Source: Romboutsia ilealis (GTDB lineage Bacteria; Bacillota; Clostridia; Peptostreptococcales; Peptostreptococcaceae). From it: 64,000 nucleotides of DNA. Below are positions 37,244 through 46,067 of the stretch, piece after piece. The stretch lies in NCBI RefSeq assembly GCF_900015215.1, contig NZ_LN555523.1:314317-378316 (forward strand), in the 5' to 3' direction. The first letter of the stretch is position 1. Every line of letters begins with the position of its first letter. Below the pieces are notes generated by a model that searched no databases, had not been told where the DNA came from, and saw nothing but the letters and a program-made list of their open reading frames with translations. A program made the translations under genes and the position numbers.

Positions 37244-37939
37244 ATGAAATATAATAACATTGTTAAAGGAAAATTTTTAGAAAGGCCAAATAGATTTATA
37301 TCTTATTGTGAAATAGATAATAATATAGAAAAAGTACATGTTAAAAACACCGGAAAATGCAAAGAGTTATTAATACCTAATAGCGTAGTGTATCTAGAAG
37401 AAAGTGATAATCCAAATAGAAAGACAAAATACTCTTTAATATCTGTTCAAAAGAATGACAGATTGATAAATATGGATTCGCAAGTACCAAATAAAGTTGT
37501 ATATGAAGGGTTAAAAAACAATAAAATAGTACTGCCAGAACTTGATGAGGAAATTATATATATAAAACCAGAAAAAACGTATGAAAATTCTAGATTTGAT
37601 ATATATCTAGAAACTGAGAATAAGAAAGCTTTTATAGAAGTAAAGGGTGTTACTCTAGAAGATAACGATATAGTAATGTTTCCTGATGCAAAAACTGAAA
37701 GAGGCGTAAAGCATATTAATGAACTAATTAAAGCTTCAAATGATGGATACTTATCATATATAATTTTTGTGGTACAAATGAGTGATATTAAATATTTTAC
37801 ACCGAATGATAAAATGCACAAAGAGCTAGGAGATGCGCTTAGAATTGCTAAAAAAAATGGAGTAAATATATTAGCTTATGATTGTAATGTAACTACTGAT
37901 ACTATAGAAATTAAAGATGAAGTTAAAGTGGTATTATAA
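37244..37939 (+). CDS. sfsA: SfsA family DNA/RNA nuclease-like protein
   Basis: The 231-residue product matches SfsA (sugar fermentation stimulation protein), an N-terminal OB-fold plus a nuclease-like domain with conserved NTGKCKELLIP, FDIYLE and FIEVKGVTL stretches; the Asp/Glu/Lys residues in the last two resemble restriction-endonuclease active sites. ATG 37244 has TAAGGAGAAGG immediately before. An upstream in-frame extension to 37175 runs through repeat DNA and is not real. The physiological role is uncertain. Confidence 0.92.
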   Translation: MKYNNIVKGKFLERPNRFISYCEIDNNIEKVHVKNTGKCKELLIPNSVVYLEESDNPNRKTKYSLISVQKNDRLINMDSQVPNKVVYEGLKNNKIVLPELDEEIIYIKPEKTYENSRFDIYLETENKKAFIEVKGVTLEDNDIVMFPDAKTERGVKHINELIKASNDGYLSYIIFVVQMSDIKYFTPNDKMHKELGDALRIAKKNGVNILAYDCNVTTDTIEIKDEVKVVL

Positions 37940-37981
37940 TAGAAAATATTTTGATAAAGGTTAAAAAATGTAAAGTAATAA

Positions 37982-37990
37982 TGGTATAAT
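37982..37990 (+). promoter_or_regulatory. Extended -10 promoter element before the S1-protein gene
   Basis: TGGTATAAT (TG, one base, TATAAT) 38 nt upstream of the start codon; no good -35 hexamer at the right distance. Confidence 0.5.
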
Positions 37991-38027
37991 ATTCATAAAA
38001 GAATTAATAAGAAAGGACGAATAGATT

Positions 38028-39293
38028 ATGACAAATAATTTAACTATGCAAGAATTATTAGAACAGCAAGAACAAGAATTTAATCAAGTTAAGGCTGGTC
38101 AAATTATAACAGGTAAAATATCTAAAATATCTAACGATGAAGTTGTTGTAGAATTAAACTACGGATTTGATGGAGTAATAAAAAATGAAGAATTAAATTT
38201 ACCTAAAGGTAAGTATGCTAGCGACGTATACAATGTAGGAGATGAAATAACTGCTGTTATAACTAGAGTTTATCAAAAAGATGGAATAATAAATTTATCA
38301 AAATTGCAGTTAGATGAAAAAGCAGATTACTCAGATTTAGAAAAAGCTTTCAATGAACATAGAATATTAACTGTTCAAGTAGAAAAAGCTATAGAAAGAG
38401 GAGTTTTTGCTAAACATAACACACAAACTTTATTTATACCTATATCTCAATTAGATACTAAATTTGTTGAAAAAACAGAAAATTATGTAGGTAAAAATTT
38501 AGAAGTATACATAAAAGAATTAGATGCTAAGAAAAATAGAATAGTTGCAACACACAGAGAAGTATTACAAGAACGTTTAGATAAAGAAAGAGAAGAAAGA
38601 AGAGCTAGAATAAAAGCGGAAAAAGAGGCTGAAAGAGCTAGAATAAAGGCAGAGAAAGAAGCTCATATAGCAAAAGTAAAAGCAGAAAAAGAAGAGTTAT
38701 TTAATTCTTTAGAAGTTGGTCAAAAAAGAGAAGGTAAAGTTAGCAAATTAATGCCTTACGGAGCTTTTGTTGATATCGGAGGTATAGAAGGATTACTTCA
38801 CTTAAATAACTTATCTTGGGAAAAAGTAGAATCGGTAGAAGATATGTTATCAGAGGGTCAAGAGGTACAAGTTTATGTTCTTGATATAGATAAAGAAAAT
38901 AAAAAGTTTGCATTAGCTTTAAAAGATATAAATAATGATCCATGGGAATTAATAAAACAAGATGTTCAATTAGATGATATTGTAAGTGGTGAAGTTGTTA
39001 GAATAATAGAAAAAGGTGCAATAGTTAAAATAAGAGAAGGTGTAGATGCATTCTTACCTATATCTGAATTAAGTGAAGAAAGAGTTATAAAAGTTAGTAG
39101 TGTAGTTAATATAGGTGATACAATTAACGCTATGGTAATAGATTTTAAACCTAAAAATAGAAGAATGGTTTTATCTATAAAAGAAGCAAATAGAGAGCCT
39201 GAAGAAGATTATTCTGAATACCTAGAAACAGAAGACTCATTAGGTAGTTTAGGAGAATTATTTAAAGATAAGTTTAAAAATTTACAAAAATAA
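38028..39293 (+). CDS. S1 RNA-binding domain protein (ribosomal S1-like)
   Basis: The 421-residue protein has four S1 OB-fold domains: residues about 18-90 (VKAGQIITGKISKI), 105-175, 228-297 (VGQKREGKVSKLMPYGAFVDIGGIEGLLH) and 313-385. Domains two and three are separated by a highly charged helix at residues about 182-226 built from near-repeats of ARIKAEKEAE. In low-GC Firmicutes such RpsA-like proteins are associated with ribosomes or mRNA, but are not certain orthologues of E. coli S1. AAAGGACGA is upstream of ATG. Confidence 0.9.
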   Translation: MTNNLTMQELLEQQEQEFNQVKAGQIITGKISKISNDEVVVELNYGFDGVIKNEELNLPKGKYASDVYNVGDEITAVITRVYQKDGIINLSKLQLDEKADYSDLEKAFNEHRILTVQVEKAIERGVFAKHNTQTLFIPISQLDTKFVEKTENYVGKNLEVYIKELDAKKNRIVATHREVLQERLDKEREERRARIKAEKEAERARIKAEKEAHIAKVKAEKEELFNSLEVGQKREGKVSKLMPYGAFVDIGGIEGLLHLNNLSWEKVESVEDMLSEGQEVQVYVLDIDKENKKFALALKDINNDPWELIKQDVQLDDIVSGEVVRIIEKGAIVKIREGVDAFLPISELSEERVIKVSSVVNIGDTINAMVIDFKPKNRRMVLSIKEANREPEEDYSEYLETEDSLGSLGELFKDKFKNLQK

Positions 39294-39299
39294 TATAAC

Positions 39300-39340
39300 A
39301 AGTACAAGGTATATTTAAAGATATATCTTGTACTTAATTT
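39300..39340 (+). terminator. Hairpin after the S1-protein gene
   Basis: Stem AAGTACAAGGTATAT / ATATATCTTGTACTT with a short loop; the following T-run is interrupted (AATTT), so termination may be partial. Confidence 0.6.
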
Positions 39341-39359
39341 ATAGAGAAAGGACAATTAT

Positions 39360-40073
39360 ATGAAAGCTTTAATTGATTTACATACGCATACGCTTGTAAG
39401 TGGACATGCATACAGCACTATTAAAGAAAATGTAGAAGCTGCAAGATTAGCAGGACTTAAATATATAGGTTTATCTGAACATGCTCCTGATATGCCGTCA
39501 TCTCCTCATGCTTATTATTTCCAAAATGTTCATGTTATACCTAAGGAAATTAACGGAGTAAGGGTTATTCAAGGAATTGAAGCAAATATATTAGATTATG
39601 ATGGGAATATAGATGTAACACCTGATATGGTGGTTCATATGAACTATATGTTAGTTAGTTTACATCCACCATGTATTACAGCAGGAACTAAAGAAGAAAA
39701 TACAAATGCTGTAATAAAAGCTATGGATCATGAAAAAGTAAAAATAGTAGCACATTTAGATGATAGTAGATATCCAGTAGATTATGAAAAAGTAGTAAAA
39801 GCAGCTAAGGAAAAAAATATTGTATTTGAAGTTAATAATTCATCTTTAAAGCCAAATACTTTTAGAGAAGGTGCTTGGGAAAATGTTAAAGAATTGCTTA
39901 AGTACTGTAAAGAGTATGATGTTAGCGTAATAATGGGTAGTGATGCACACATATGTTATGATGTAGGCAACTTTGAATATGCAGAAAAAATAATAACAGA
40001 TAATGATTTTCCTAAAGAATTAGTTTTAAATTATGATGAAGATAAAATATTAGAATTTTTAAATATAAAATAA
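39360..40073 (+). CDS. PHP-domain phosphatase, YcdX-like
   Basis: A 237-residue metal-dependent hydrolase of the polymerase-and-histidinol-phosphatase fold. Metal ligands are visible in DLHTHTLVSGHAYST at the N-terminus, GLSEHAPDMP, QGIEANI, AHLDDSRYP and GSDAHICYDVG. The VSGHAYST stretch is typical of the YcdX group, trinuclear-zinc phosphatases. GAAAGGA precedes ATG 39360. The substrate is not known. Confidence 0.9.
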   Translation: MKALIDLHTHTLVSGHAYSTIKENVEAARLAGLKYIGLSEHAPDMPSSPHAYYFQNVHVIPKEINGVRVIQGIEANILDYDGNIDVTPDMVVHMNYMLVSLHPPCITAGTKEENTNAVIKAMDHEKVKIVAHLDDSRYPVDYEKVVKAAKEKNIVFEVNNSSLKPNTFREGAWENVKELLKYCKEYDVSVIMGSDAHICYDVGNFEYAEKIITDNDFPKELVLNYDEDKILEFLNIK

Positions 40074-40095
40074 GAATAATTTATATTGGTTGATG

Positions 40096-40153
40096 AAAAA
40101 TCTCCATTATTACAGTTATCAAAAGATAATTCAATGTGATAATGGAGATTTTT
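40096..40153 (+). terminator. Terminator after the PHP hydrolase gene
   Basis: Stem AAAAATCTCCATTAT (40096-40110) with ATAATGGAGATTTTT (40139-40153); the loop itself contains a small complementary pair. Confidence 0.85.
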
Positions 40154-40186
40154 GCGCTTAAAGAGGTTATAATATTTATTAAATTA
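40149..40186 (+). repeat. Fragment of the dispersed terminator-linked repeat
   Basis: TTTTTGCGCTTAAAGAGGTT followed by ATAATATTTATTAAA resembles the first 38 nt of the reference copy (TTTTTTACGCTTAAGGATAT, then TATAATACTTAAAA). It again begins in the T-tract of a terminator; the rest of the element is missing or unrecognisable. Confidence 0.5.
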
Positions 40187-40281
40187 CCATTAAAAGAATT
40201 GACGTTTAATGATATAATTATAGTTTATAAGACAAAATAATGGATATATACAATAAAAGTATAAAATAAGCAGGTGATATA

Positions 40282-42246
40282 ATGGAAAATAAATTTTTAC
40301 CAATATGTAAGCAAGACATGATAGATAGAGGATGGGATCAACTTGATTTTGTACTAGTTACAGGAGATGCATATGTTGACCATCACAGTTTCGGAACTGC
40401 AATAATATCTAGAGTATTAGAAAATGCAGGATATAAAGTAGGTATAATAGCGCAACCTGATTGGAAAACTACAGATGATTTTATGAAACTAGGAAAACCA
40501 AGACTTGGATTCTTAGTAAACTCAGGAAATATGGACTCTATGGTAAATCATTACTCAGTAAGTAAAAAACATAGAGATAAAGATATGTATTCTCCGGGTG
40601 GAAAAATGGGATGTAGACCAGATAGAGCTGTTATAGTTTATTGCAATAAAATAAGAGAAGCATATAAGGATGTAAACATAGTAATAGGTGGGATAGAAGC
40701 AAGTTTAAGAAGATTTGCTCACTATGATTATTGGAGCGATAGAGTTAGAAAATCTATATTAATAGATAGTGGAGCAGACTTACTAGTTTACGGAATGAGT
40801 GAAAAACAAATAGTAGAAGTTGCAAATGCATTAAATGATGGATTTGATCCTAAATATATAAGACATATAAATGGGACTTGCTATGTTGCAGATACTAAAG
40901 AAGAAATATATGATGATTATGTAGAAATACCATCATATAAAGAAATATGTGAAAGTAAAGAAACTTATGCAAAAGCTTTTAAAATTCAATATGATGAACA
41001 AGATCCATTTAGAGGAAAAGCAATAATACAAAAACATGGTGATAAGTATTTAGTTCAAAATAAACCAGAGGCACCATTAAATAGAGAAGAGTTAGATGCA
41101 GTTTATGCATTACCATATGCTAAGGATTATCATCCTATATATAAAGATATGGGAGGAATACCTGCCATAGAAGAAGTTAAATTTGGTATAGTAAGTTCTA
41201 GAGGATGTTTTGGTAGTTGTTCATTCTGTGCAATTACATTCCATCAAGGAAGAGCAGTACAAAGTAGAAGTCATGAATCTATACTAGAAGAAGCTAAATA
41301 TATAACAGAGCTTCCAGATTTTAAAGGATATATACATGATATTGGAGGTCCTACTGCAAACTTTAGACATGAAGCATGTAAAAAGCAAATAACAAAGGGG
41401 GCTTGTAAGCATAGACAATGTCTTCATCCAGATCCATGTAAAAATTTAAAAGTTGATCATACTGACTTTGTACAACTTCTTAGAAAAGTAAGAAGTTTAC
41501 CTAAAGTTAAGAAGGTATTTGTGCGTTCGGGAATAAGATATGATTATGTGATGGCGGATAAAGACAACAAGTTCATGAGAGAATTAATTGAGCACCATGT
41601 TAGTGGTCAGTTAAAAGTTGCACCAGAACATATTGCAGAAGAAGTTTTACAATATATGCAAAAACCAGCAGGAAACACATATGATAGATTTAGACAAAAG
41701 TTCTTTGATATAACTGAACAAGTAGGGAAAAAGCAATACATTATACCTTATTTAATGTCATCTCATCCAGGTTCTACACTTAATAGTGCTATAGAACTTG
41801 CTGAGTACTTAAGAGATATAAAATATCAACCAGAACAAGTTCAAGATTTTTATCCAACTCCAGGTACATTATCTACTACAATGTTCTATACAGGTCTTGA
41901 TCCATTAACTATGAAGCCTGTATACGTGCCAAAATCAAAGCATGAAAAGGCAATGCAAAGAGCATTATTACAATATAGTGCTCCGAGAAACTATGAATTA
42001 GTTCATCAAGCATTAGTTGAAGCAGGTAGAGAAGATTTAATTGGTATGGCTCCAAGGTGTTTAATAAAACCAAGAGAAGCAAGAGGTTATTTAAATAGAG
42101 CTAATTCGAATAAAAAAGGAAATAAAAAAACTGATAATAAAAATTCTAAACAAAGAAGTAATTCAAAAGGTGGCTCTTCAAGAGGGAAAAATACTAATGA
42201 AAGAAACTCTAAAAATACGAGTAAACAGAAAAGAAAAAGAAGATAA
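40282..42246 (+). CDS. YgiQ family radical SAM protein
   Basis: The 654-residue protein has the N-terminal YgiQ domain ([30 protein letters not shown]) and a radical SAM core whose cluster cysteines are Cys309, Cys313 and Cys316 in the motif GCFGSCSFC. The C-terminal DUF3362 region is present ([22 protein letters not shown]). The last 45 or so residues are a low-complexity basic tail of Asn, Lys, Ser and Arg. The reaction is not established for the family. AGCAGGTGA lies before ATG. Confidence 0.93.
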   Translation: MENKFLPICKQDMIDRGWDQLDFVLVTGDAYVDHHSFGTAIISRVLENAGYKVGIIAQPDWKTTDDFMKLGKPRLGFLVNSGNMDSMVNHYSVSKKHRDKDMYSPGGKMGCRPDRAVIVYCNKIREAYKDVNIVIGGIEASLRRFAHYDYWSDRVRKSILIDSGADLLVYGMSEKQIVEVANALNDGFDPKYIRHINGTCYVADTKEEIYDDYVEIPSYKEICESKETYAKAFKIQYDEQDPFRGKAIIQKHGDKYLVQNKPEAPLNREELDAVYALPYAKDYHPIYKDMGGIPAIEEVKFGIVSSRGCFGSCSFCAITFHQGRAVQSRSHESILEEAKYITELPDFKGYIHDIGGPTANFRHEACKKQITKGACKHRQCLHPDPCKNLKVDHTDFVQLLRKVRSLPKVKKVFVRSGIRYDYVMADKDNKFMRELIEHHVSGQLKVAPEHIAEEVLQYMQKPAGNTYDRFRQKFFDITEQVGKKQYIIPYLMSSHPGSTLNSAIELAEYLRDIKYQPEQVQDFYPTPGTLSTTMFYTGLDPLTMKPVYVPKSKHEKAMQRALLQYSAPRNYELVHQALVEAGREDLIGMAPRCLIKPREARGYLNRANSNKKGNKKTDNKNSKQRSNSKGGSSRGKNTNERNSKNTSKQKRKRR

Positions 42247-42255
42247 TATAAATAA

Positions 42256-42290
42256 TAAAAGGATATGAGTAAACATCATATCCTTTTATT
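42256..42290 (+). terminator. Terminator after the YgiQ gene
   Basis: Stem AAAAGGATATGA / TCATATCCTTTT followed by ATT. Confidence 0.82.
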
Positions 42291-42395
42291 GTATAACTTG
42301 ACTTTATTGACAATTTTCGAGTTTAACATTATACTAAAATTTGTGTTAAATTTAAAGAAATGAGAAATATACATCTAAAATAGAGAGGTATAATA

Positions 42396-42956
42396 ATGAA
42401 AAATAAAAACAAATTTTCAATAAGAACTATAGTTGCAGTCGGAATTGGAGCAGCTATATTTATGATACTAGGAAGATTTGGATCTATACCAAGTGGGATA
42501 CCTAATACAAATATAGAAACAGCATATGCATATTTAGCATTAATGTCAATATTATATGGTCCTGCAGCAGGATTTTTGATAGGACTTATAGGTCATGGAC
42601 TTAAGGATTTAGTATTTTATGGGATGCCATGGTTTAGTTGGGTAATATCTTCAGCAATGGTAGGCCTTATTATCGGATTAGTATGGAAAAAAATAAGAGT
42701 AAATGATGGAGATTTCGGAATTAAACAGGCAATTTTATTTAATATTACTCAAATTATAGCAAATGTAGTTGCTTGGTTTATCGTGGCACCTACTTTAGAT
42801 ATAGTAATATATATGGAGCCTGCTAATAAGGTTTATCTTCAAGGTGCTATAGGCGGTATTTCTAATATGATTACAATAGGAATATTAGGTACTTTATTAT
42901 TATCAACTTACTCTAAAACTAAGATCAAAACGGGTAGCTTAAGAGTAGAAGAATAG
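42396..42956 (+). CDS. ECF transporter substrate-binding (S) component, UPF0397 type
   Basis: A 186-residue integral membrane protein with about five to six helices, with [25 protein letters not shown] and [20 protein letters not shown] typical of UPF0397. It would determine substrate specificity in an energy-coupling-factor vitamin importer whose ATPase and T component follow directly. Family members are often annotated as riboflavin-type, but no FMN or thiamine riboswitch is visible upstream, so the vitamin is not assigned here. The ribosome binding site is GAGAGG. Confidence 0.85.
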   Translation: MKNKNKFSIRTIVAVGIGAAIFMILGRFGSIPSGIPNTNIETAYAYLALMSILYGPAAGFLIGLIGHGLKDLVFYGMPWFSWVISSAMVGLIIGLVWKKIRVNDGDFGIKQAILFNITQIIANVVAWFIVAPTLDIVIYMEPANKVYLQGAIGGISNMITIGILGTLLLSTYSKTKIKTGSLRVEE

Positions 42957-42972
42957 AAAGAAAGGAGAAATC

Positions 42973-44673
42973 ATGAAAAAAAAGATTATAGAATTTAAAG
43001 ATTTTAGCTTTCAATATAGAGTACAAGCTGAGCCTACAGTAAAAAATATAAACTTAACTATATATGAAGGTGAAAAAGTGCTTATAGTAGGGCCATCAGG
43101 ATCAGGAAAAAGTACTTTATCACACTGTATAAATGGACTTGCACCATTTTTCTATGATGGATTTGTAACGGGACAGTTAAGTATAAATGGTAATGATGCA
43201 ACAAAAATGAATATATTTGAGATATCTAAGATTGTAGGAACAGTTCTTCAGGACCCAGATAGTCAATTTATAGGTCTTACAGTTGGAGAAGATATAGCGT
43301 TTAAATTAGAAAACTACTGTGTAAGCCAGGATGAAATGATAGATAAGGTAAATAAATCAGCTGAATTGGTTGACATAAAGAAGGAACTTTATACATCACC
43401 ATATAAATTATCTGGTGGTCAAAAACAAAGAGTAACTTTAGCAGGGGTTACTGTAGATGATGTAAAGATACTTTTATTTGATGAGCCTTTAGCTAGTTTA
43501 GATCCAGCTACTGGAGAAAGTGCTATAGAATTAATAGATAAGATGCAAAAACAAAATAACAAAACTGCAATCATTATAGAACATAGATTAGAAGATGTAT
43601 TACATTGTGATGTAGACAGAGTAATCGTGATGGATAAAGGTGAAATAATAGCTGATACTACTATAGATGAAATAATACGTAAAGATATTTTGAGAAAAGT
43701 AGGAATTAGGGAGCCACTATATTTAACAGCTTTAAGATATGCTAATTGTGAGATAAATAATACTTTAAACTTAAAAAATATAGAAACTCTAGAACTTGGA
43801 GAATACAAAGAAAAAATAAAAGCTTGGTATGAAAATATAGAGGCTTATGAAAGTGATGAAAATAAAAATCCAATATTAGAATTGGATAATGTTAACTTCT
43901 CATATAATAAAGAAAAGCAAATATTAAAAAATGTATCTTTTAAAATAAATAAAGGAGATATGGCTGCTATAGTAGGAAGAAATGGTGCGGGAAAATCTAC
44001 TATATCTAAGTTAGTTTGTGGATTCTATAAACCGACTAGTGGAAGAATATTATTTGATGGAAACGATATGGTAGATGATACTATAAAAGAGCGTTCAGAA
44101 AAAATTGGATTTGTTATGCAAAATCCTAATCAGATGATATCTAAAACGATGGTATATGATGAAGTTGCATTTGGACTTAAAATAAGGGGATTATCTGATT
44201 CTCAAATAAAAGAAAGAGTATATGAAACATTAAAAATATGTGGATTATATGGATATAGAAATTGGCCAATATCAGCACTTAGCTTTGGTCAAAAGAAAAG
44301 AGTAACTATAGCGTCTATATTAGTTTTAAATCCAGAAATGATAATACTTGATGAGCCTACGGCTGGACAAGACTTTAAGCATTATACTGAAATAATGGAG
44401 TTTTTAGTAGATTTAAATAAAAAAGGTGTTACTATATTGATGGTTACTCATGATATGCATTTAATGCTAGAATATACAAATAAGGTTATAGTTTTATCTG
44501 AAGGAGAAAAGATAGCTGATAATATTCCAGCGTATGTATTAACTAATAAAGAGATTATAGAAAAAGCTAATTTAAAAGAAACTTCATTACATCAGTTAGC
44601 TTTAAAATGTAATATAGAAGATACAACTAAGTTTGTAAATAGATTTATAGATTATGATAGGAGAGTGAGATAG
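42973..44673 (+). CDS. ECF transporter duplicated ATPase (two ABC domains in one chain)
   Basis: The 566-residue protein contains two ABC ATPase domains. The first has Walker A GPSGSGKST (residues about 39-47), signature LSGGQKQR and Walker B ILLFDEPLASLD; the second has Walker A GRNGAGKST (about 336-344), the altered signature LSFGQKKR and Walker B MIILDEPTAGQD. It thus fuses the EcfA1/EcfA2 pair found as separate genes elsewhere. It lies 16 nt after the S component with AAAGGAGA upstream and energises vitamin uptake. Confidence 0.93.
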   Translation: MKKKIIEFKDFSFQYRVQAEPTVKNINLTIYEGEKVLIVGPSGSGKSTLSHCINGLAPFFYDGFVTGQLSINGNDATKMNIFEISKIVGTVLQDPDSQFIGLTVGEDIAFKLENYCVSQDEMIDKVNKSAELVDIKKELYTSPYKLSGGQKQRVTLAGVTVDDVKILLFDEPLASLDPATGESAIELIDKMQKQNNKTAIIIEHRLEDVLHCDVDRVIVMDKGEIIADTTIDEIIRKDILRKVGIREPLYLTALRYANCEINNTLNLKNIETLELGEYKEKIKAWYENIEAYESDENKNPILELDNVNFSYNKEKQILKNVSFKINKGDMAAIVGRNGAGKSTISKLVCGFYKPTSGRILFDGNDMVDDTIKERSEKIGFVMQNPNQMISKTMVYDEVAFGLKIRGLSDSQIKERVYETLKICGLYGYRNWPISALSFGQKKRVTIASILVLNPEMIILDEPTAGQDFKHYTEIMEFLVDLNKKGVTILMVTHDMHLMLEYTNKVIVLSEGEKIADNIPAYVLTNKEIIEKANLKETSLHQLALKCNIEDTTKFVNRFIDYDRRVR

Positions 44674-44675
44674 AC

Positions 44676-45506
44676 ATGAATACAGAAATGTTGTCATATA
44701 TAAAGAAAGACTCACCTATTCATAAGTCAACAGGTGCTACAAAGCTAATATGTTTTTTACTTTGGACAATAGCAGCTATGATAACATATGATACAAGAGT
44801 TTTAATAGGACTATTTATAGTAGGGATAATAGCATTTAAAATATCTAAAATAAAGTTTAAAGATGTATCTTTTATACTTTACTTTATATTATTTTTCTTG
44901 GCATTAAATGCTTTACTAATATTTGTATTCTCACCGTATGAAGGTGTAGAAATATATGGAAGCAGAACGGACTTATTCCATTTAATAGGTCCTTATACAG
45001 TGACAAAAGAACAATTATTTTATGAATTAAATGTAATATTAAAATACTTTGCAACAATACCTATGGCTCTGTTATTTATACTTACAACAGACCCTAGTGA
45101 GTTTGCAGCATCTTTAAATAAGATAGGTATAAGTTATAAAGTAGCATATACTGTATCAATTGCTCTTAGGTATATACCAGATGTTCAAAGAGATTATAAA
45201 GATATATCATTTGCTCAACAAGCAAGAGGCATAGATTTATCAAGTAAAGAAAAATTATCAAAGAGAATAAGAAATTCTGCAGCAATACTTATGCCGCTGA
45301 TATTTTCTAGTTTAGAAAGAATAGATAAAATTAGTTTAGCAATGGAGCTTAGAGCGTTTGGAAATAATAAAAAGCGTACTTGGTATAATAGTAGAAAATT
45401 TGGAAAAACAGACTATATATCAATAGCTATACTGCTAATAATAGTAGCTATATCTATAGCGATGGTTAAAGTAAATGGATCAAGATTTTATAATCCATTT
45501 ATGTAG
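44676..45506 (+). CDS. ECF transporter T component (EcfT-like)
   Basis: The 276-residue transmembrane scaffold links the S component to the ATPases. It has about five to six helices and the coupling-helix motif AQQARGIDLSSKEKLSKRI plus SLAMELRAFG, matching the two conserved Ala-Arg-Gly/Arg-Ala-Phe type motifs that contact the ATPases. It starts two bases after the ATPase stop with GGAGAGTGAG as ribosome binding site, so the three genes form one operon ending in a terminator. Confidence 0.92.
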   Translation: MNTEMLSYIKKDSPIHKSTGATKLICFLLWTIAAMITYDTRVLIGLFIVGIIAFKISKIKFKDVSFILYFILFFLALNALLIFVFSPYEGVEIYGSRTDLFHLIGPYTVTKEQLFYELNVILKYFATIPMALLFILTTDPSEFAASLNKIGISYKVAYTVSIALRYIPDVQRDYKDISFAQQARGIDLSSKEKLSKRIRNSAAILMPLIFSSLERIDKISLAMELRAFGNNKKRTWYNSRKFGKTDYISIAILLIIVAISIAMVKVNGSRFYNPFM

Positions 45507-45511
45507 ATAAT

Positions 45512-45545
45512 AAAAGAATGAGGTTTAATGCCTCATTCTTTTTTA
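45512..45545 (+). terminator. Terminator of the ECF operon
   Basis: Stem AAAGAATGAGG / CCTCATTCTTT with a 7-nt loop, then TTT. Confidence 0.9.
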
Positions 45546-45707
45546 CATATAAGGAAATTATATCATAAGTATATTTGAGGATAACCTATAAATATAAGTT
45601 ATATCAATAACTTTATAAACGTAAAAAATGAAATTTTTGAGCAACGGATGTATCCGTAGCGGTAGCAAGGATATATCGTTGGCGACATGAGCGAAGCGAA
45701 TTTTTTA
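45539..45707 (+). repeat. Dispersed terminator-linked repeat, expanded copy
   Basis: Begins in the T-tract of the ECF terminator (TTTTTTACATATAAGGAAAT), keeps GTTGGCGACATGAGCGAAGC and GAATTTTTTAT at the end. Between GAGCAACGG and TCGTTGGCG it has about 20 extra bases, including the perfect palindrome ACGGATGTATCCGT (45644-45657). Confidence 0.82.
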
Positions 45708-45760
45708 TTTACATATTTTAAGGAGATATATTAATAGATTATAGAATTATAGAAAATACT

Positions 45761-45832
45761 ATGGTAGTATCACTTGAATATAAATATTATGAATTAATGA
45801 AATTTTATGATGAATGTAAAAATATATTTTAA
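45761..45832 (+). other. Possible tiny open frame or remnant after the repeat
   Basis: A good ribosome binding site (AAGGAG at 45719-45724) precedes a frame with no ATG at the expected place (ATA at 45734); the first ATG, at 45761, encodes only 23 residues (MVVSLEYKYYELMKFYDECK...). It may be a degraded small gene. Confidence 0.25.
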
Positions 45833-46067
45833 GATTTTAAGGAAAGGAATAAGACAAAGTGTTAATATAATTATAAGAAGATAGATTTAAAATATAATAA
45901 TAGAAAAATGATTTAACTTTAATACTGTGAAAATAAGTAAATGAAGTACAATTTAAGATAAAAAAGAAATTTATATAGGTATAAAAATATATAAATTTAG
46001 ATTTTTAATTTTCTATATAGATATACATAGATAAAATAAAAATACTATGAAAAGGAGTACATATATT
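45833..46067. other. AT-rich intergenic region, nothing recognised
   Basis: No open frame, terminator or RNA motif stands out between the tiny frame above and aminopeptidase P. Confidence 0.5.

Noticed and set aside
37447..37821. Minus-strand frame of 124 codons inside sfsA
   Set aside because: Antisense shadow; the + strand encodes conserved SfsA motifs throughout.
38571..38705. Repetitive DNA in the S1-protein gene as a mobile or CRISPR-like repeat
   Set aside because: It is in frame and encodes a regular charged helix; no spacers or ends are present.
42291..42395. Possible riboswitch before the ECF vitamin operon
   Set aside because: No FMN, thiamine or other vitamin-riboswitch landmark is visible and the leader is short.
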